From Paraphaeosphaeria minitans (lineage: Eukaryota > Ascomycota > Dothideomycetes > Pleosporales > Didymosphaeriaceae): a stretch of 64,000 bases of DNA. The stretch is from NCBI GenBank assembly GCA_015832175.1, contig WJXW01000013.1:806001-870000 (forward strand), given 5' to 3'. Below the pieces are notes generated by a model, which saw nothing but the letters and a program-made list of their open reading frames with translations, was not told the origin of the DNA and searched no databases. The position numbers and the translations under genes are program-made. Below, piece after piece: positions 1-11,164 of this stretch (its first letter is position 1; each line of letters opens with the position of its first letter).

Positions 1-2290
1 ATTGAGGGACTCTCGTTGATCGTCGCCAATCCTTCCAAGAACCCAGCTAGAAAAGCCACCCTGATCGTTGCCCCAGTGGCCCTCATGCGGCAGTGGGAGA
101 AGGAGATTGAGCGACACATAAAACCAGCTCATCGCCTCAAGGTCTACACTTACCACCGGAACGGAAAGAAAGCCGACTTTAGCGTGCTTCGCGAGTACGA
201 CATTGTGCTCACAACTTTTGGCACGCTGGCAAACGAACAGAAGCGCATCGACACCCGCAAGGAGTCGGAGGCTAATGACCGTGAGCGTCGAGACCCGGCG
301 GCCACGCGCAAAGCGAAGGACAAGCTTGGCATTCTTGGGGATGAGTGTTACTGGTATCGAGTTATATTGGATGAAGCCCAGTGCATTAAGAATCGGAGCA
401 CCCTTACCTCGAAAGCTGCAGCCGCTATCCAGGCTGAGCTCCGACTGTGTATGACTGGAACACCTATGCAGAACTCTGTTGAGGAACTCTATCCCCAGAT
501 TCGGTTTCTGCGCATTTCCGCGTATCAGCAGTGGTCTTCCTTCAACGACCAGTTCGTGAAGCCTCTCAAGGCGAACAAGAACTATATGAATGAGCGGGGC
601 ATGTTGCGCTTGCAGGCACTTATCAAATCGTTCACCCTACGCCGCGAGAAGGTTACAATCATTGACGGGAAGCCCATTGTCAATTTGCCCCCAAAGACTG
701 TCAATATTCGACCTGTGGAATTTTCCGATGCGGAGCACGAGCTGTACAAAGCTATCGAGACCAAGTCGCAAATCCAGTTCAACCGTTACCTTAAAAAAGG
801 ACAGGTGACTAACAACTACGCCAACATCTTGGTCCTGCTGTTGCGCTTGCGCCAGATCTGTTGCCACCCTCACCTGGCCAACGATCTGGGTGTGCAGGTA
901 TCGACTGAGGGTATTTCGGAGGTTGACCTCAAGAGCCGTGCCAAGTAAGTCGCTTTGACGAAATTGACGAGAAGTACTGACATGCAGTAGGTCACTTGAC
1001 AAAGATGTTGTTCGCCGTCTGAAGGATAACGGAGGTGCCTTCGAATGCCCCATCTGCTATGAGGTACGTCTTGTTGGGTTCATTTCCCTTTAATCAAACC
1101 AAAGGGCGTATGAGCGAACCACTAACTGGGTGTCCAGTCGGACATCAATCCGACAATTATTATACCATGCGGACACCACACTTGCGGTGAATGCTTTCAG
1201 AAGCTTATCGACCCTTCCCGAGCCATCCAAGAGGGCAACGAGAATAGCACTCCGAAATGCCCTCATTGTCGCGGCACCCTGACTTCCGAGAAGATCACTG
1301 ACTACCGCCATTTCTGCAAAGTATTTTGCCCCGAGAAGTACGAGGAGCTCCGTGTCGCGTTTAATAATGCTACTGGAGAGGAAGATGGTGAAGACAGTGA
1401 CGGCAGTGATGTCAGCGATATCAGCGATGACGAAGAGTATGAAGATTCTAACGATACGACCCTCGGCGGGTTCATTGTGGATGATGACGACGACATAGAG
1501 GAGGACGAAGATGAAGACGTGAAGATGGAGAACGGTGCTGAGGATTCTGCTGCCGCGGTTCCTGGCCGCCACAGAAAGAAGAAAGGAAAGGTCAAGGCTA
1601 AGGCTAAGGTCAAGGAGCACCTCTCGCTTGCGCAGCTCAAGAAGTTGTCTCTTCGCAGTACGGATGCCAAGAAAATGTATATGAGGCGTCTCCAGAGGTC
1701 TTTTAAGAGTTCCGCGAAGATTGACGAGACGATGCGTTTGTTGACGGACATCCGCGAGAATGACCCCACTGAGAAAACGCTAATATTCTCATCCTTCACG
1801 ACGTTGCTTGACCTCATCGAGGTCCCTCTGCAGGAGCAGAAGTTCAATTATCAGCGTTACGACGGCAGTATGAATTTTGACGATCGAATCGATGCTGTCA
1901 ACGAGTTCATGGACAATGCGACAGAAAATATCATGCTCATCTCGATCAAGGCCGGGAACGCGGGCTTAAACTTGAACAAGGCTTCTCAAGTCATCATGCT
2001 TGATCCTTTCTGGGTATGTAGACGTTCCGGGACGACTCGAATGATGAACAATCGCTAACACGTCACAGAACCCGTTCGTGGAAGACCAGGCTGTCGACCG
2101 TGCTCATCGTATGCCTCAGCAGCGCGAAGTGCATGTCCATCGGGTTCTTGTTCCAGAGACGGTCGAGGACCGCATCTGCAAATTGCAAGACAGCAAGCGA
2201 GAGGTTATCAATGCGGCGCTCGATGAGCGTGCCGGAAAGAGCCTCACGAGGTTGACGGTCGGCGAGCTTCGTAGCCTCTTCGGCTTGTGA
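1..2290 (+). CDS. RING-finger SNF2-family ATPase (Rad5/Rad16/Uls1-like), 3' part
   Basis: The frame is open from base 1, so the 5' end, including the Walker A motif, lies outside the window. Proposed exons are 1-944, 991-1063, 1138-2013 and 2069-2290; all introns are GT-AG and keep frame, giving about 704 visible residues. Visible SNF2 motifs are LIVAPVALMRQWEKEI (Ia), LDEAQ at 370-381 (II), MTGTPMQN (III), KTLIFSSFTTLLDLI (IV) and, across the last intron, GLNLNKA, DPFWNPFVEDQAVDRAHR (V/VI). A C3HC4 RING begins at ECPICYE and ends at CPHC, inserted between the two helicase lobes as in Rad5/Rad16/Uls1/HLTF. A long acidic stretch follows the RING at about 1380-1540. By family it is a nuclear DNA translocase and possible ubiquitin ligase acting in DNA repair or on SUMO-modified chromatin proteins. 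Which orthologue it is cannot be settled without the N-terminus. Confidence 0.9.
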
Positions 2291-2828
2291 GCGAGGTGCT
2301 TTCTTGTTCGTACGTCGCGTTGTTGACGTTCACGGATGCCTTTGGCATCCTGATTCTCTGCCCTCTACTCGATTGTAATGGGGCGATACTACTCAGCACA
2401 GCATTTCGCGTCTGCTCATTCATGGCGCATCCCTTAGCAGTTATGATACCCTTTTCTTTTACGGACGAGGGCGTATTGGTCCGGAGAACTCGCTCAGAGC
2501 AGAGGGAGAAGAGCTGGGTACAGGTGCTAAGGCATGTTTTTCTCAGCTGCGCAGGTTAGAGCTGTAGTCGCGCGACGTGAAACGTACGGGACAATATCAA
2601 ATGATTACTTTTACAAACGTATGCGTGTTGGAGGGAAAGAGGGCCCCTACTATTCGCGGTTAGGGCGTTGTCCCTCCGATGTCGTCAGCCCTTTAGCCCT
2701 CACTCCCGAAGCAGTGGGGTGCCCCAGGTGCTCGAGAGTACGGAAAACGCCGACTGTATCTATCTCTGCATAACTTGTGGTCTACGTATTCTTACTTACT
2801 CTACGGGTCTGTTAGTACCTTTTGGACC
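2291..2828. other. Intergenic: SNF2 3' flank and F-box gene promoter
   Basis: The two genes run in the same direction. Reading frames here are short and match no family I know. No repeat or RNA gene is visible. Confidence 0.5.
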
Positions 2829-4760
2829 ATGCATCATCTCCCTGACGAGCTCGTCCTCCAGATCATATGCTGTAAGGCTCTCGGAACGCATCCATGCGAC
2901 CGGAACTGACACGGCCCGCCAGACCTCGAACCCGAAGAGCTCGTGAAGCTCCAACACGTCTCGCGCCAGTTCCTTCGCCTCTCGCGCGACAACAATCTAT
3001 GGCGCAGCTTGTGCTTCGAGCACTCGGCCGCCGAACGCAGGCGCCGCCGCATGCTGCCCACTACCGATATCGACCCTCGTCTAGCTGAGCTCATCCGCGC
3101 TGCCAACGACGTCGCGAACGCGTTCCCTCTCGGGGTGCACTATCCGACCGCCCCGAGCGCAGATGTACAAGCCCAGAGAAATGCGGGGAGGAGGAGGACG
3201 GCGCTGCTGGCGAATTGGGATCCGAGCTACCCTGGGGAGAAGGTGGATTTCTACCAGGAGTTCATACAGAGACATGCGCCGCATGAGCTGAGGTGGTTTC
3301 AGGAAATGCAGTATGGGAACCCAGAGGATAACTTGCGGCATGAGGCGACGGGCGCGGGGATTGTGTATGGGGAGGATGGGCTGGCGGAGAAGCTGGTTGC
3401 GCCGTTGGACGATGGGAGCGTGTGCGTGTGGGACGCGTCTGCGAGAGAGGGACGGCTGGGGCGCATCGTTGCGAGGAGCGCTGTAGGGCTATTGCCTGGC
3501 AAGGGTAGTGATCTGGATATGGACACGAGGCTTCGCCAGAGCCGGGCGGCAATGACAGAGACGGGGGCGGTCGAGTGCGTGAGCGTGGACAGCAGGGCAG
3601 CGAAGGCCTTCTTCGCGGTGCAGAACACACTCAACGAGGTGGACCTGAACACACTCCAGGTCGTATCCCGCGCGCCGTACCCGTTTCCCATCACCGCGCT
3701 GTCCGAGGCGCGCCATCCGACCCCTCTCACCGTCGGCACGAACTGGACGCTGCACCTGCACGACTCTCGAACACCACCCTCCACGTACACCCCAGCCGCA
3801 GGCGCCTCCCGCTGCGAACTCATCGCCGGCGCGCCCTCCTCGCCACTGACGTCTTTCTCCCGCCTCAAAACCACGGATGTAGGCGCCCACGTGTCCCTCG
3901 CACAGCCCGGCGCCCTCTCAATCGCGCACCTCCCCACCGCCCGCGAGTGGGATGCCAACGGCGATATCTGGGTCGCCGGCCGGTTTACTAGCCTGCTCAA
4001 CTTCGACCGCCGATTCTTCCCTCGCCTGAGGGGGACGGTGCATTCCGGTGCGCGCCTGAGCTGTCTCGCTGCGCTGCCGTTTCCCTTCGTCTCGCGGTCG
4101 TCCTCCTCCATTCCCACTTCTCAAGACGGCCAAGCAGCAGGCCACACGCTGGTCGCAGCGGGCGAGTATAAAGGCAAAGGCAGCCTGGAACTGTACAGCC
4201 TGAGTCCGCACACTTCGCGCGGTATCAACAGCAGCGACTCGCGCACCACGCGAAATGCCAGCGCGTGCTACCACAACCGGCAGACGGCGAGCGCATCGAA
4301 GCTGCTGTCCGTCGCGCCGCATGGCACGCGGCTCGTTTTCAGCGACGGAGACGGCGGGCTGAAGTGGGTGGAGCGCGACGCTTGTGCCGCTGTGCGCAGT
4401 CTGAACATCAACACCGACGTAGTAGACAAGGCGAGGCCCGGCACCGCGCAGGGCGAGACCAGACCCGCATCCGGCGACATCGTGCAAAAGGTTTTGCCGA
4501 CGGTGGACGCCTCGCTGCACGCCACTAGACCCGCGGTCCCGCTCGGGCAGGATCATCTCGTGCTGTGGACGGGGGATGGGAGGTTGGGCATGGTGGGGTT
4601 CGGGGCGCCGGTGGAGGAGGAGTGGAAGGATGCTGTGGAGGAATGGGAGGGCGAGGCGGCGGAGGAGAGGGGCAGGGAGAGGGAGTATGCGGGTAGAATG
4701 AGGGAGGCGTTGGAGATGCAGGCGAGGGAGCTGAGGTGGTTGAGGGGGTATGGGCTATAG
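2829..4760 (+). CDS. F-box protein with a beta-propeller-like middle region
   Basis: Start ATG is at 2829. A 51-bp intron at 2872-2922 (GTAAGG, ctgac branch, CAG) joins MHHLPDELVLQIIC to YLEPEELVKLQHVSRQF, which together make a classic N-terminal F-box (about residues 1-45). Exon 2 is 2923-4760, for about 626 residues. By family the F-box binds Skp1 and makes the protein a substrate adaptor of an SCF ubiquitin ligase. The middle has loose WD40-like blades (for example DDGSVCVWDASAREGRLG and a second one ending in LHLHDSR), which may be the substrate-binding part. The last 50 residues are Glu/Arg-rich and probably a coiled coil. The substrate cannot be inferred. Long antisense frames here are codon-bias shadows. 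Confidence 0.8.
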
Positions 4761-5168
4761 ATGAGGAGGGGAGGGAAATGGCTAGAGTATTCCTTAATAG
4801 GCAAAGAAAGAGTGTGTTGAAATAGACCAAGCCGCCGCGGTAGCCCATCGACCCTGGATTCGTTTCTCCGCCTGCCACTCGTGCGATTAGGAACGCACAA
4901 GTTCGACCATCTGGGAGACATCAGTAGACCTGTGGAGACTCGTTGGATGCAAGTTGCTCAAATCACGGGTGCCTGCGATATTGATGCATCTACCAGCCAG
5001 CGTGTAGATCATGTATACATTGTGCAGCCACTTCGAGAATGGAAGTCGACCAACATGCTTAGTTTTACAAAAGCCACCGTGCCAGATCCGACCATCAGAG
5101 ATACAGTCTGCCTATATTCCTCCTCCACTGTCCTGGTATGTTGTACCGACGGTCGGTGCTTTCAACGT
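4761..5168. other. Intergenic between convergent genes
   Basis: This is the shared 3' flank of the F-box gene (+) and the ATPase-inhibitor gene (-). I see no gene, RNA or repeat. Confidence 0.5.
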
Positions 5169-5650
5169 TTACGGCTTGCTCTCTCCGGGCTGCTCGCCCT
5201 GGCCGCCCTCCTGCTTGGTGACCTCATCGCTGTTGTACGTCAGTAGGTTGCCTTGAGTGCTGAGAATCGGGTGAACGGACATGTGCTTGGTCAGCTCGTC
5301 GATGTGCTTCTGCTGCTGTTGGAGCTTCTGGCGGATCGCAAGGAGTCTGGATGGGTCAGGTTGTGTGTAGAGCTACCGCAGACTGGAATGAACGGACCTA
5401 GCGCGCTCTTCCTGCTTAATGTACATCTCCTCGGCGGCAGTCTCGCGCTTGGTGAAAGCGTCACTGTGAGGACGGTTACGTCAGCATCTCTGGTTGTAAA
5501 TTGAAAGGGGATGTTGTCCTACCCTGAGCGGCTGCCACCCGGTCGCGACGAGCCAGAGCCGGTCTCACCAGCGAAGACGCGCACGGAGCTGGAGAAGTAG
5601 CGAGTGGTGGCGGGAAGACGGGCAGCCTTGATAACGGAAGTGCGGAACAT
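5169..5650 (-). CDS. INH1: Mitochondrial F1F0-ATP synthase inhibitor (IATP family)
   Basis: Three exons on the minus strand: 5650-5523, 5463-5398 and 5346-5169, giving 123 residues. The N-terminus (MFRTSVIKAARLPATTRYFS) is a mitochondrial presequence rich in Arg, Ser and Thr. The mature part has the family signature RPGGSRSGDAFTKRE across intron 1, then EEMYIKQEERARLLAIRQKL across intron 2 and a helical HIDELTKH segment. IATP proteins bind the F1 catalytic interface and block ATP hydrolysis when the proton gradient collapses. The central helix fits the family, and a polar tail of about 40 residues follows it. Intron 2 has the unusual donor GTCCGT but keeps frame. The gene is too finely split to show as one open frame. 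Confidence 0.9.
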
Positions 5651-7044
5651 TGTGAATGTGGTGATGAAGAGGCAATTGGGCGAGATGTAGTAGGTAGACT
5701 ATATGTGGGAGGGGAAGAGGTGGTTCGATGAGCTTGAGATCACGATCAGTCCATTGGAGCAAGCTGGAGCTTTGGGCACGGGCCTGCGTCATGTCATGTG
5801 ACGCTGGATGGCAGATGAGCAACCATCGGGCCATGCACTATCTATTGAGTGTTCGCAACGGGGCTGCATAATTCTGGTGATGCATGGATGGATCGATGTG
5901 ACCATCGCGCATTCATGCAAAGTTGTATATCAGAAATAGGTCGGAGGCTGCGATTGCGATGATAGCGGCTAGCGTCCAAAGGCGTGAATTGCCAGGCTCA
6001 AGGGCTCAAGGTGAAACCCCGCATAAACATGTCAACGGGTAGATTCGTTTGGGCTTCTGTTTCAGAAGAGGGCGGCGCCTGGCAGGTCGCGCGGTGCTTG
6101 GTGAGCACTGAGGCGTCTCTCCGTCCGCCGTGCGACCGCGCAGGTGAAGGGCAAGTCCCCGAGGTCTCGGTAGGTAGTCTACCGTACTGTCCAGCACCGT
6201 ATCGTAGCTATCATGGCGGGGCAGCGGACGCAAGGCGAAGGCGATGGCCAGAGCACGACATGCTGCGACTCGCATTGTGCGGTGTTGTTGGTGCTGGCCA
6301 GTAGAGCCGGCACGCAGTAGTCCACCAGTCTCTGCAGGCAGGTGCGATCGCCGCAGTGCAAGAAGGCGCGCCCCTTCTGGATCTGGGCTGTGAGGTAGGC
6401 ACGGCCGAGTCTTGGCAAGAGCACATTGACCTCCTCGACTTCACCTCTCCCCACTTCATATCAACACCGACACCTTCCACAGGAGACCTATACCCATCAC
6501 GCCCTTCAAACCACCCCCGCCCGTCAATTTTCTGCAGAGACATCTCGCCCGTCACTCTACAACCCTTCGTAAGTACCCGCCTGCGCGTTGGCTTTCGTCA
6601 TCTCCCCCTCTCCAAAGCCGCGGATCGGGCTGCATTTTGCTCCCTCGCCGCCTTGCCGCACGCCAGCCAGTGCCATCACGCCGTCGCCTCCGCCGATCCC
6701 GCCACCCTCGAAGAGCCTCGTTGCAGCACCTCGCGGGCAGGGACGACTGCTTGCGCAGCCACGCTGGTGTAAACTCTGCGCGACCCCTCCACGACACTAC
6801 TCGCTGCAGTAGCGTGCGGCTGCCTGCGTACGCAAACGGTCCACGGCACCCGCTGCAGATTCCAATTGGCGCGCATCTCGATACAGAGCCGCTATCGCCT
6901 GCGTGTTCCGCCTTCTGCGACAAACTTCACACAGCACTGACATCAGGCGCTCTGGCTGGCGTGACGTCGTCACAGATTGCGCCTCACTTTCGCAGCTGCC
7001 ATCTGCTAACTTCTGCCCGCATCAGATCTTCCTCCAACGACACA
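5651..7044. other. Divergent promoter region, INH1 (-) and 14-3-3 (+)
   Basis: A 1.4-kb region separates two divergent housekeeping genes. A C/T-rich stretch around 6,420-6,565 looks like the core promoter and leader of the 14-3-3 gene. A small inverted TAGGTAGTCTACC element lies near 6,170. No coding sequence is recognisable. Confidence 0.5.
6569..7025 (+). promoter_or_regulatory. Probable 5'-UTR intron of the 14-3-3 gene
   Basis: A consensus donor GTAAGT at 6569 follows a pyrimidine-rich leader. A CTGCTAAC branch-like site near 7003-7010 and a CAG acceptor at 7023-7025 sit 19 bp before the ATG. This is inferred from splice consensus only. The intron would be about 457 bp, far longer than the coding introns here, and contains the near-palindrome TGACGTCGTCA near 6962. 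Confidence 0.45.
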
Positions 7045-8058
7045 ATGGGCTACGAAGACTCAGTTTACCTGGCCAAGCTGGCCGAGCAGGCCGAGCGCTA
7101 TGAGGGTAAGTGATCCAGTGGCGACGCGCACATTTCCCGCTGATTGCCCTGCAGAGATGGTCGAGAACATGAAGGCCGTCGCTTCCGCAGACCAGGAGCT
7201 TTCCGTCGAAGAGCGAAACCTCCTCTCCGTCGCTTACAAGAACGTCATTGGTGCCCGCCGTGCCTCGTGGAGAATCGTCACATCCATCGAGCAGAAGGAG
7301 GAGTCCAAGGGCAACGAGACTCAGGTTGGACTCATCAAGGAGTACCGCCAGAAGATCGAGGCCGAGCTTGCCCAGATCTGCGAGGACATCCTGGCGTGCC
7401 TCGACGAGCACTTGATCCCCTCCGCCGAGAGCGGCGAGTCCAAGGTGTTCTACCATAAGATGTAAGCGCCGATGACGATCACAGCCGCACCAGCACGCAA
7501 ACTAACCACTTTCCAGGAAGGGTGACTACCACCGTTACCTTGCCGAGTTCGCCATCGGCGACAAGCGCAAGACTTCTGCCGACAAGTCCCTTGAGGCGTA
7601 CAAGGCTGCCACTGAGGTCGCTGCTAGCAGCTTGGCCCCCACCCACCCCATCCGCCTTGGTCTTGCGTTGAACTTCTCCGTGTTCTACTACGAGATCTTG
7701 AACTCTCCGGATCAGGCTTGCCAGCTCGCCAAGCAGGCGTTCGATGACGCTATTGCCGGTATGTATCACCCGTGCCAAAACTCGAACAGTGCTGACTCGA
7801 CTGCAGAGCTCGACACCCTCTCCGAGGAGAGCTACAAGGACTCCACTCTCATCATGCAGCTTCTCCGTGACAACCTGGTAAGCACCTCTAGCCCACTTTG
7901 AGTTTGACATAGACTAACGCAGGCCGCAGACCCTCTGGACCTCCTCCGAAGCCGAGGCTCCCGCAGAGTCCACTCCCGCAGATGCCCCCGCCGCCGCCGA
8001 CGCGACGAAGGAGGAGCCCGATGCCCCCGCTGCCGCCGCAGAGGAGTCCAAGGCCTAA
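7045..8058 (+). CDS. BMH1: 14-3-3 protein
   Basis: Exons are 7045-7105, 7155-7461, 7517-7758, 7807-7877 and 7930-8058, giving 269 residues; all introns are GT-AG and 48-55 bp. Family-defining segments are present: [20 protein letters not shown] at the start, [57 protein letters not shown] and [15 protein letters not shown]. The acidic Ala/Glu/Pro-rich tail is normal for fungal 14-3-3 proteins. The dimer binds phosphoserine/phosphothreonine motifs in many client proteins in the cytosol and nucleus and affects signalling, polarity and cell cycle. For exon 5 two acceptors lie seven bases apart (7922 and 7929); the second gives the conserved TLWTS. The symbol is taken from the yeast family; paralogues cannot be distinguished. 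Confidence 0.96.
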
Positions 8059-8804
8059 GCATCTACAATCGGTTCGGAGAGGCAAAAGTGAGGGTTATCG
8101 GTTTGGTGCATCGGAATGGGTAACAAACGCCTGGTTCATTGGTCCCGTGGCATGGAAGGTTCTCTAGAGTGCTAAGGGCTGCGCTTCATTAGACTCCGAA
8201 ATCATCCTGTCAACATCTTACTCCGCCTTCTATCCCGGGCCTCCCCTCGCCACTAATGCGCCCCCCTTACACACGAACGGTCTTGTATGCTCTCGGCTTC
8301 GCCGGATGGGGAATGGATCTGGGCCTCTGTTGGACACTATCTTACCCTGCGAAGCACTGAGCGTCTAATGAGTCTATGATTCAAGGGCGAACAACTTATC
8401 ATATATTTTCCTTTTCAATCTTTTCTTTTCCTGATCTGACATGTTGGTGTTGTTATCGTACGTTGCCTCTCCTGTCTCTTTCGCTCGCGCGCGCTTGAGT
8501 GGTGAGGCCATGCGGTTTAGATGTGTATGCGCTGTACGCGTTGTCTTCTTTGACTTGACACACGTCCGAAAACAAAATAAGATTATAGGCTCGCGAGGGC
8601 TCGTTATACCTTTACACGCTCGTTCTAGCTTCATTGCGAGATTTGTCTCTCACGGCTGCTCTGATCATCTCACGATGGTCGATTCGAGCGCAGGTGGAGG
8701 TCAGACAGGACAGATCCCTACGTGCTTCACCAGCAGGCCGTTTTTGTTGCACCAAGACTGGACGGTTGTCAAGTAGGTATCTTGCGCCTTTCCTGTCCAA
8801 AGTG

Positions 8805-8850
<46 letters not shown>

Positions 8851-11164
8851 CCAGACTTGTAACAGCTTTTGCGATCCAGCTGAAGGTCGAGGGTGTCAAC
8901 ACAGCCTTTTTTGTGAGCCTCCCCCGCCTTACAAAGACAAGCCATCCAATATTCCAGAACCCTCCCCATTGGCTCCGCTGCGGTATGTCGTCGTCGATAT
9001 CGAAGCCATCGCGGGAAATGGCCTCACCCCAGCTGCACGGCTAGAAGAGCGCCGCCTACGATGGACTACACAGCAAGAGCTCGACCAGCAGCGGTGGAAA
9101 CACAGCTGCGGACATTTCATTCAAGCGTTGGTCAACCGCGGAAAATATCCGATGCCAGCGTTGGGCCTTCAAGTGGTGTTCGTGGGTGACTGTCCTCGGT
9201 TGAGCATACCCGGTCTCAATGCACTCGCGAAGGGAGGGCATTAAACACTCCATGCATGAGGAAACGTCTATTTCGAAATTCGCATTCATTCATATGGTAC
9301 GGAATGGGAGTGTGGTATTTCAGCATGATATTCTCACACGACACTTTTTTTACTCGAACGGATAGGCATCCAGGTTCATTATAATGGAGTTGGCATCTCA
9401 TTGGGACGGATGGAAGTGCGAGACGAATCGAAGAAAGTAGGGTTTCCAAGAACCTCTTGGCTGAAGGTAATTTCGATTGTGCACAGTTCATGATCGGTAT
9501 GCTCACCGAAACGCACGTTATGGCTTCTAAAGCCTCATTTACATCCGTCGCAAGGTTCAGCCTAACTGAAAACTTTTCGGCGTTTTAATCTCTTATGGGA
9601 GGTTTGGTTGCTTAGTTGGTTGCTTTTTCTTTTTCTGTAACTCTGTTTCATTCTGGGCGTGGTCGACCTTGCGAGGTTTTATTGCGTTGCTCTTTCAAGA
9701 GGGATGCAACCAAGGCGTCATGTGCAGCAGTCACAAGGTATTCTATTTCTGGTCTTGATGGGATGGCTACAGACTGATAGAGCACTTGGTAGTGATCTGG
9801 ATGAAATTGCCAAATCAAGATCTTGTGCATATGCGTCCCCAGACCTCTGCGTCAGATTTCTTCTTCCGTGCCAAGTTCCCTCCTACCCAACAGGTTAGCG
9901 GAGCAGAAGCGCCATTACACAACAGCCCCAGTCTGCGTCATTGCCAAGATCTACATACTGCTCACGACTTCTCGTTTCCACCGCGTGCACTTCCACATTT
10001 CGGTTCTATCTGTCAAAGTCTCGCATAGCGGCTGCGATCGGTGTGCGCTGCTGGATTTGCAGGTGAGTCCAGTCGATGCTGCTTAAAAAGCGCCTCAACT
10101 GCTGATATATTTGGAGCATAAGCTTGTGTAAGAACACGCATGATAGCCACCATACATCCCATGGTTTCTCATGACTTTCAGATGGCTGTATAGCGTAGTC
10201 ATCCAAAATGTTGAGGTTGAAGTACCATTACAACGGGCATCGCCCCCACGGACCCCACAGGAACTTCACCATTACCAAGTCCAAGGGCCTCCTCAACACA
10301 CCTCCTCAACACGTGCGCTCGACTCTACTCCAGGCTACCAAGCATAGCAATTGTTTGGGATATAATATGCCTGACCTGGTACCTGCAAATGGCTACGAAA
10401 TAAGCCGCGAAGTTGATCCGGGTAAACAATCATCCAAACGCATGTGATCGTCCGGCGGTATGAAGGAGAAGGTACCGTAGGGCCGGATGGGTTCGCACCT
10501 CCCCTTCTATCATCGCTGCCTTTCAAATTGCCGTGTGCCTGCGGTAGGACCCATCCTCGGCTTTCCTTTATGACTCTGTATCACATTACACTGAGACTAA
10601 CAGGCATGTTCACTGTTTAGGTGCCCGGAAAGGGCTAACTTGTTCACTCGCATGAAACATGCCGGGGCTCGAAACGCGGGCCTCCTTTTCATCACAGGTA
10701 GGCCATATCTACACTGCGATCATCAACACGATGAGTTCTGCTGTGTTCGTTTGATTGAAAGAGCCTCGATCCGATGCTTTCCATCTCTGTGTTAACCCCA
10801 AGCGCGCATCATGAAATTGCCGTCGCGCAAGCCGAAACGTGGGGAAATCTACGGACCAGGAAACGTTCCGCAGCCACCTCCAAACCTTGCCACCCGCGAT
10901 CCGCAGTTGACCCGGGGAATGCACCGAAAAAGCTTAGCCCCGAAGACTGCACTCCTTTCGCTCTCCACACCGCTCACTTTTACTCCAGGATTGATATTGG
11001 TGTCCCGGGGTAAACAGCTGTGTTCTGAAGATGTACCGAGATGCATTTATGCAGGTATACGCGTCATGGTGCATGGACCTCGTGGGTGATGGGTTAAAAG
11101 ATGTGGATGCCTCGTGCAAATGGTTTACAGCGGTTGTATCGCACTTGCTGCTTGCGTAAAGATA
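8059..11164. other. Long intergenic region with no recognisable gene
   Basis: This is 3.1 kb between the 14-3-3 and tannase genes. It starts with the 14-3-3 3' UTR, and a CT microsatellite lies at 8807-8848. Frames such as 8,969-9,244 (+) and 8,374-8,634 (-) match no family I know and have no supporting splice structure. The last few hundred bases are the tannase promoter. Confidence 0.5.
8807..8848. repeat. (TC)21 microsatellite
   Basis: A perfect TC dinucleotide run of 42 bp, seen directly. It lies about 750 bp downstream of the 14-3-3 stop codon in non-coding DNA. Confidence 0.97.

Noticed and set aside
3299..4117. 272-residue antisense frame under the F-box gene
   Set aside because: It is a codon-bias shadow of a GC-rich exon; the plus strand has a full F-box protein.
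8374..8634. 86-residue basic minus frame downstream of 14-3-3
   Set aside because: It lies in the 14-3-3 3' region and has no recognisable motif or splice context.
8969..9244. 91-residue plus frame after the CT microsatellite
   Set aside because: No family resemblance, and no convincing upstream exon or start context.
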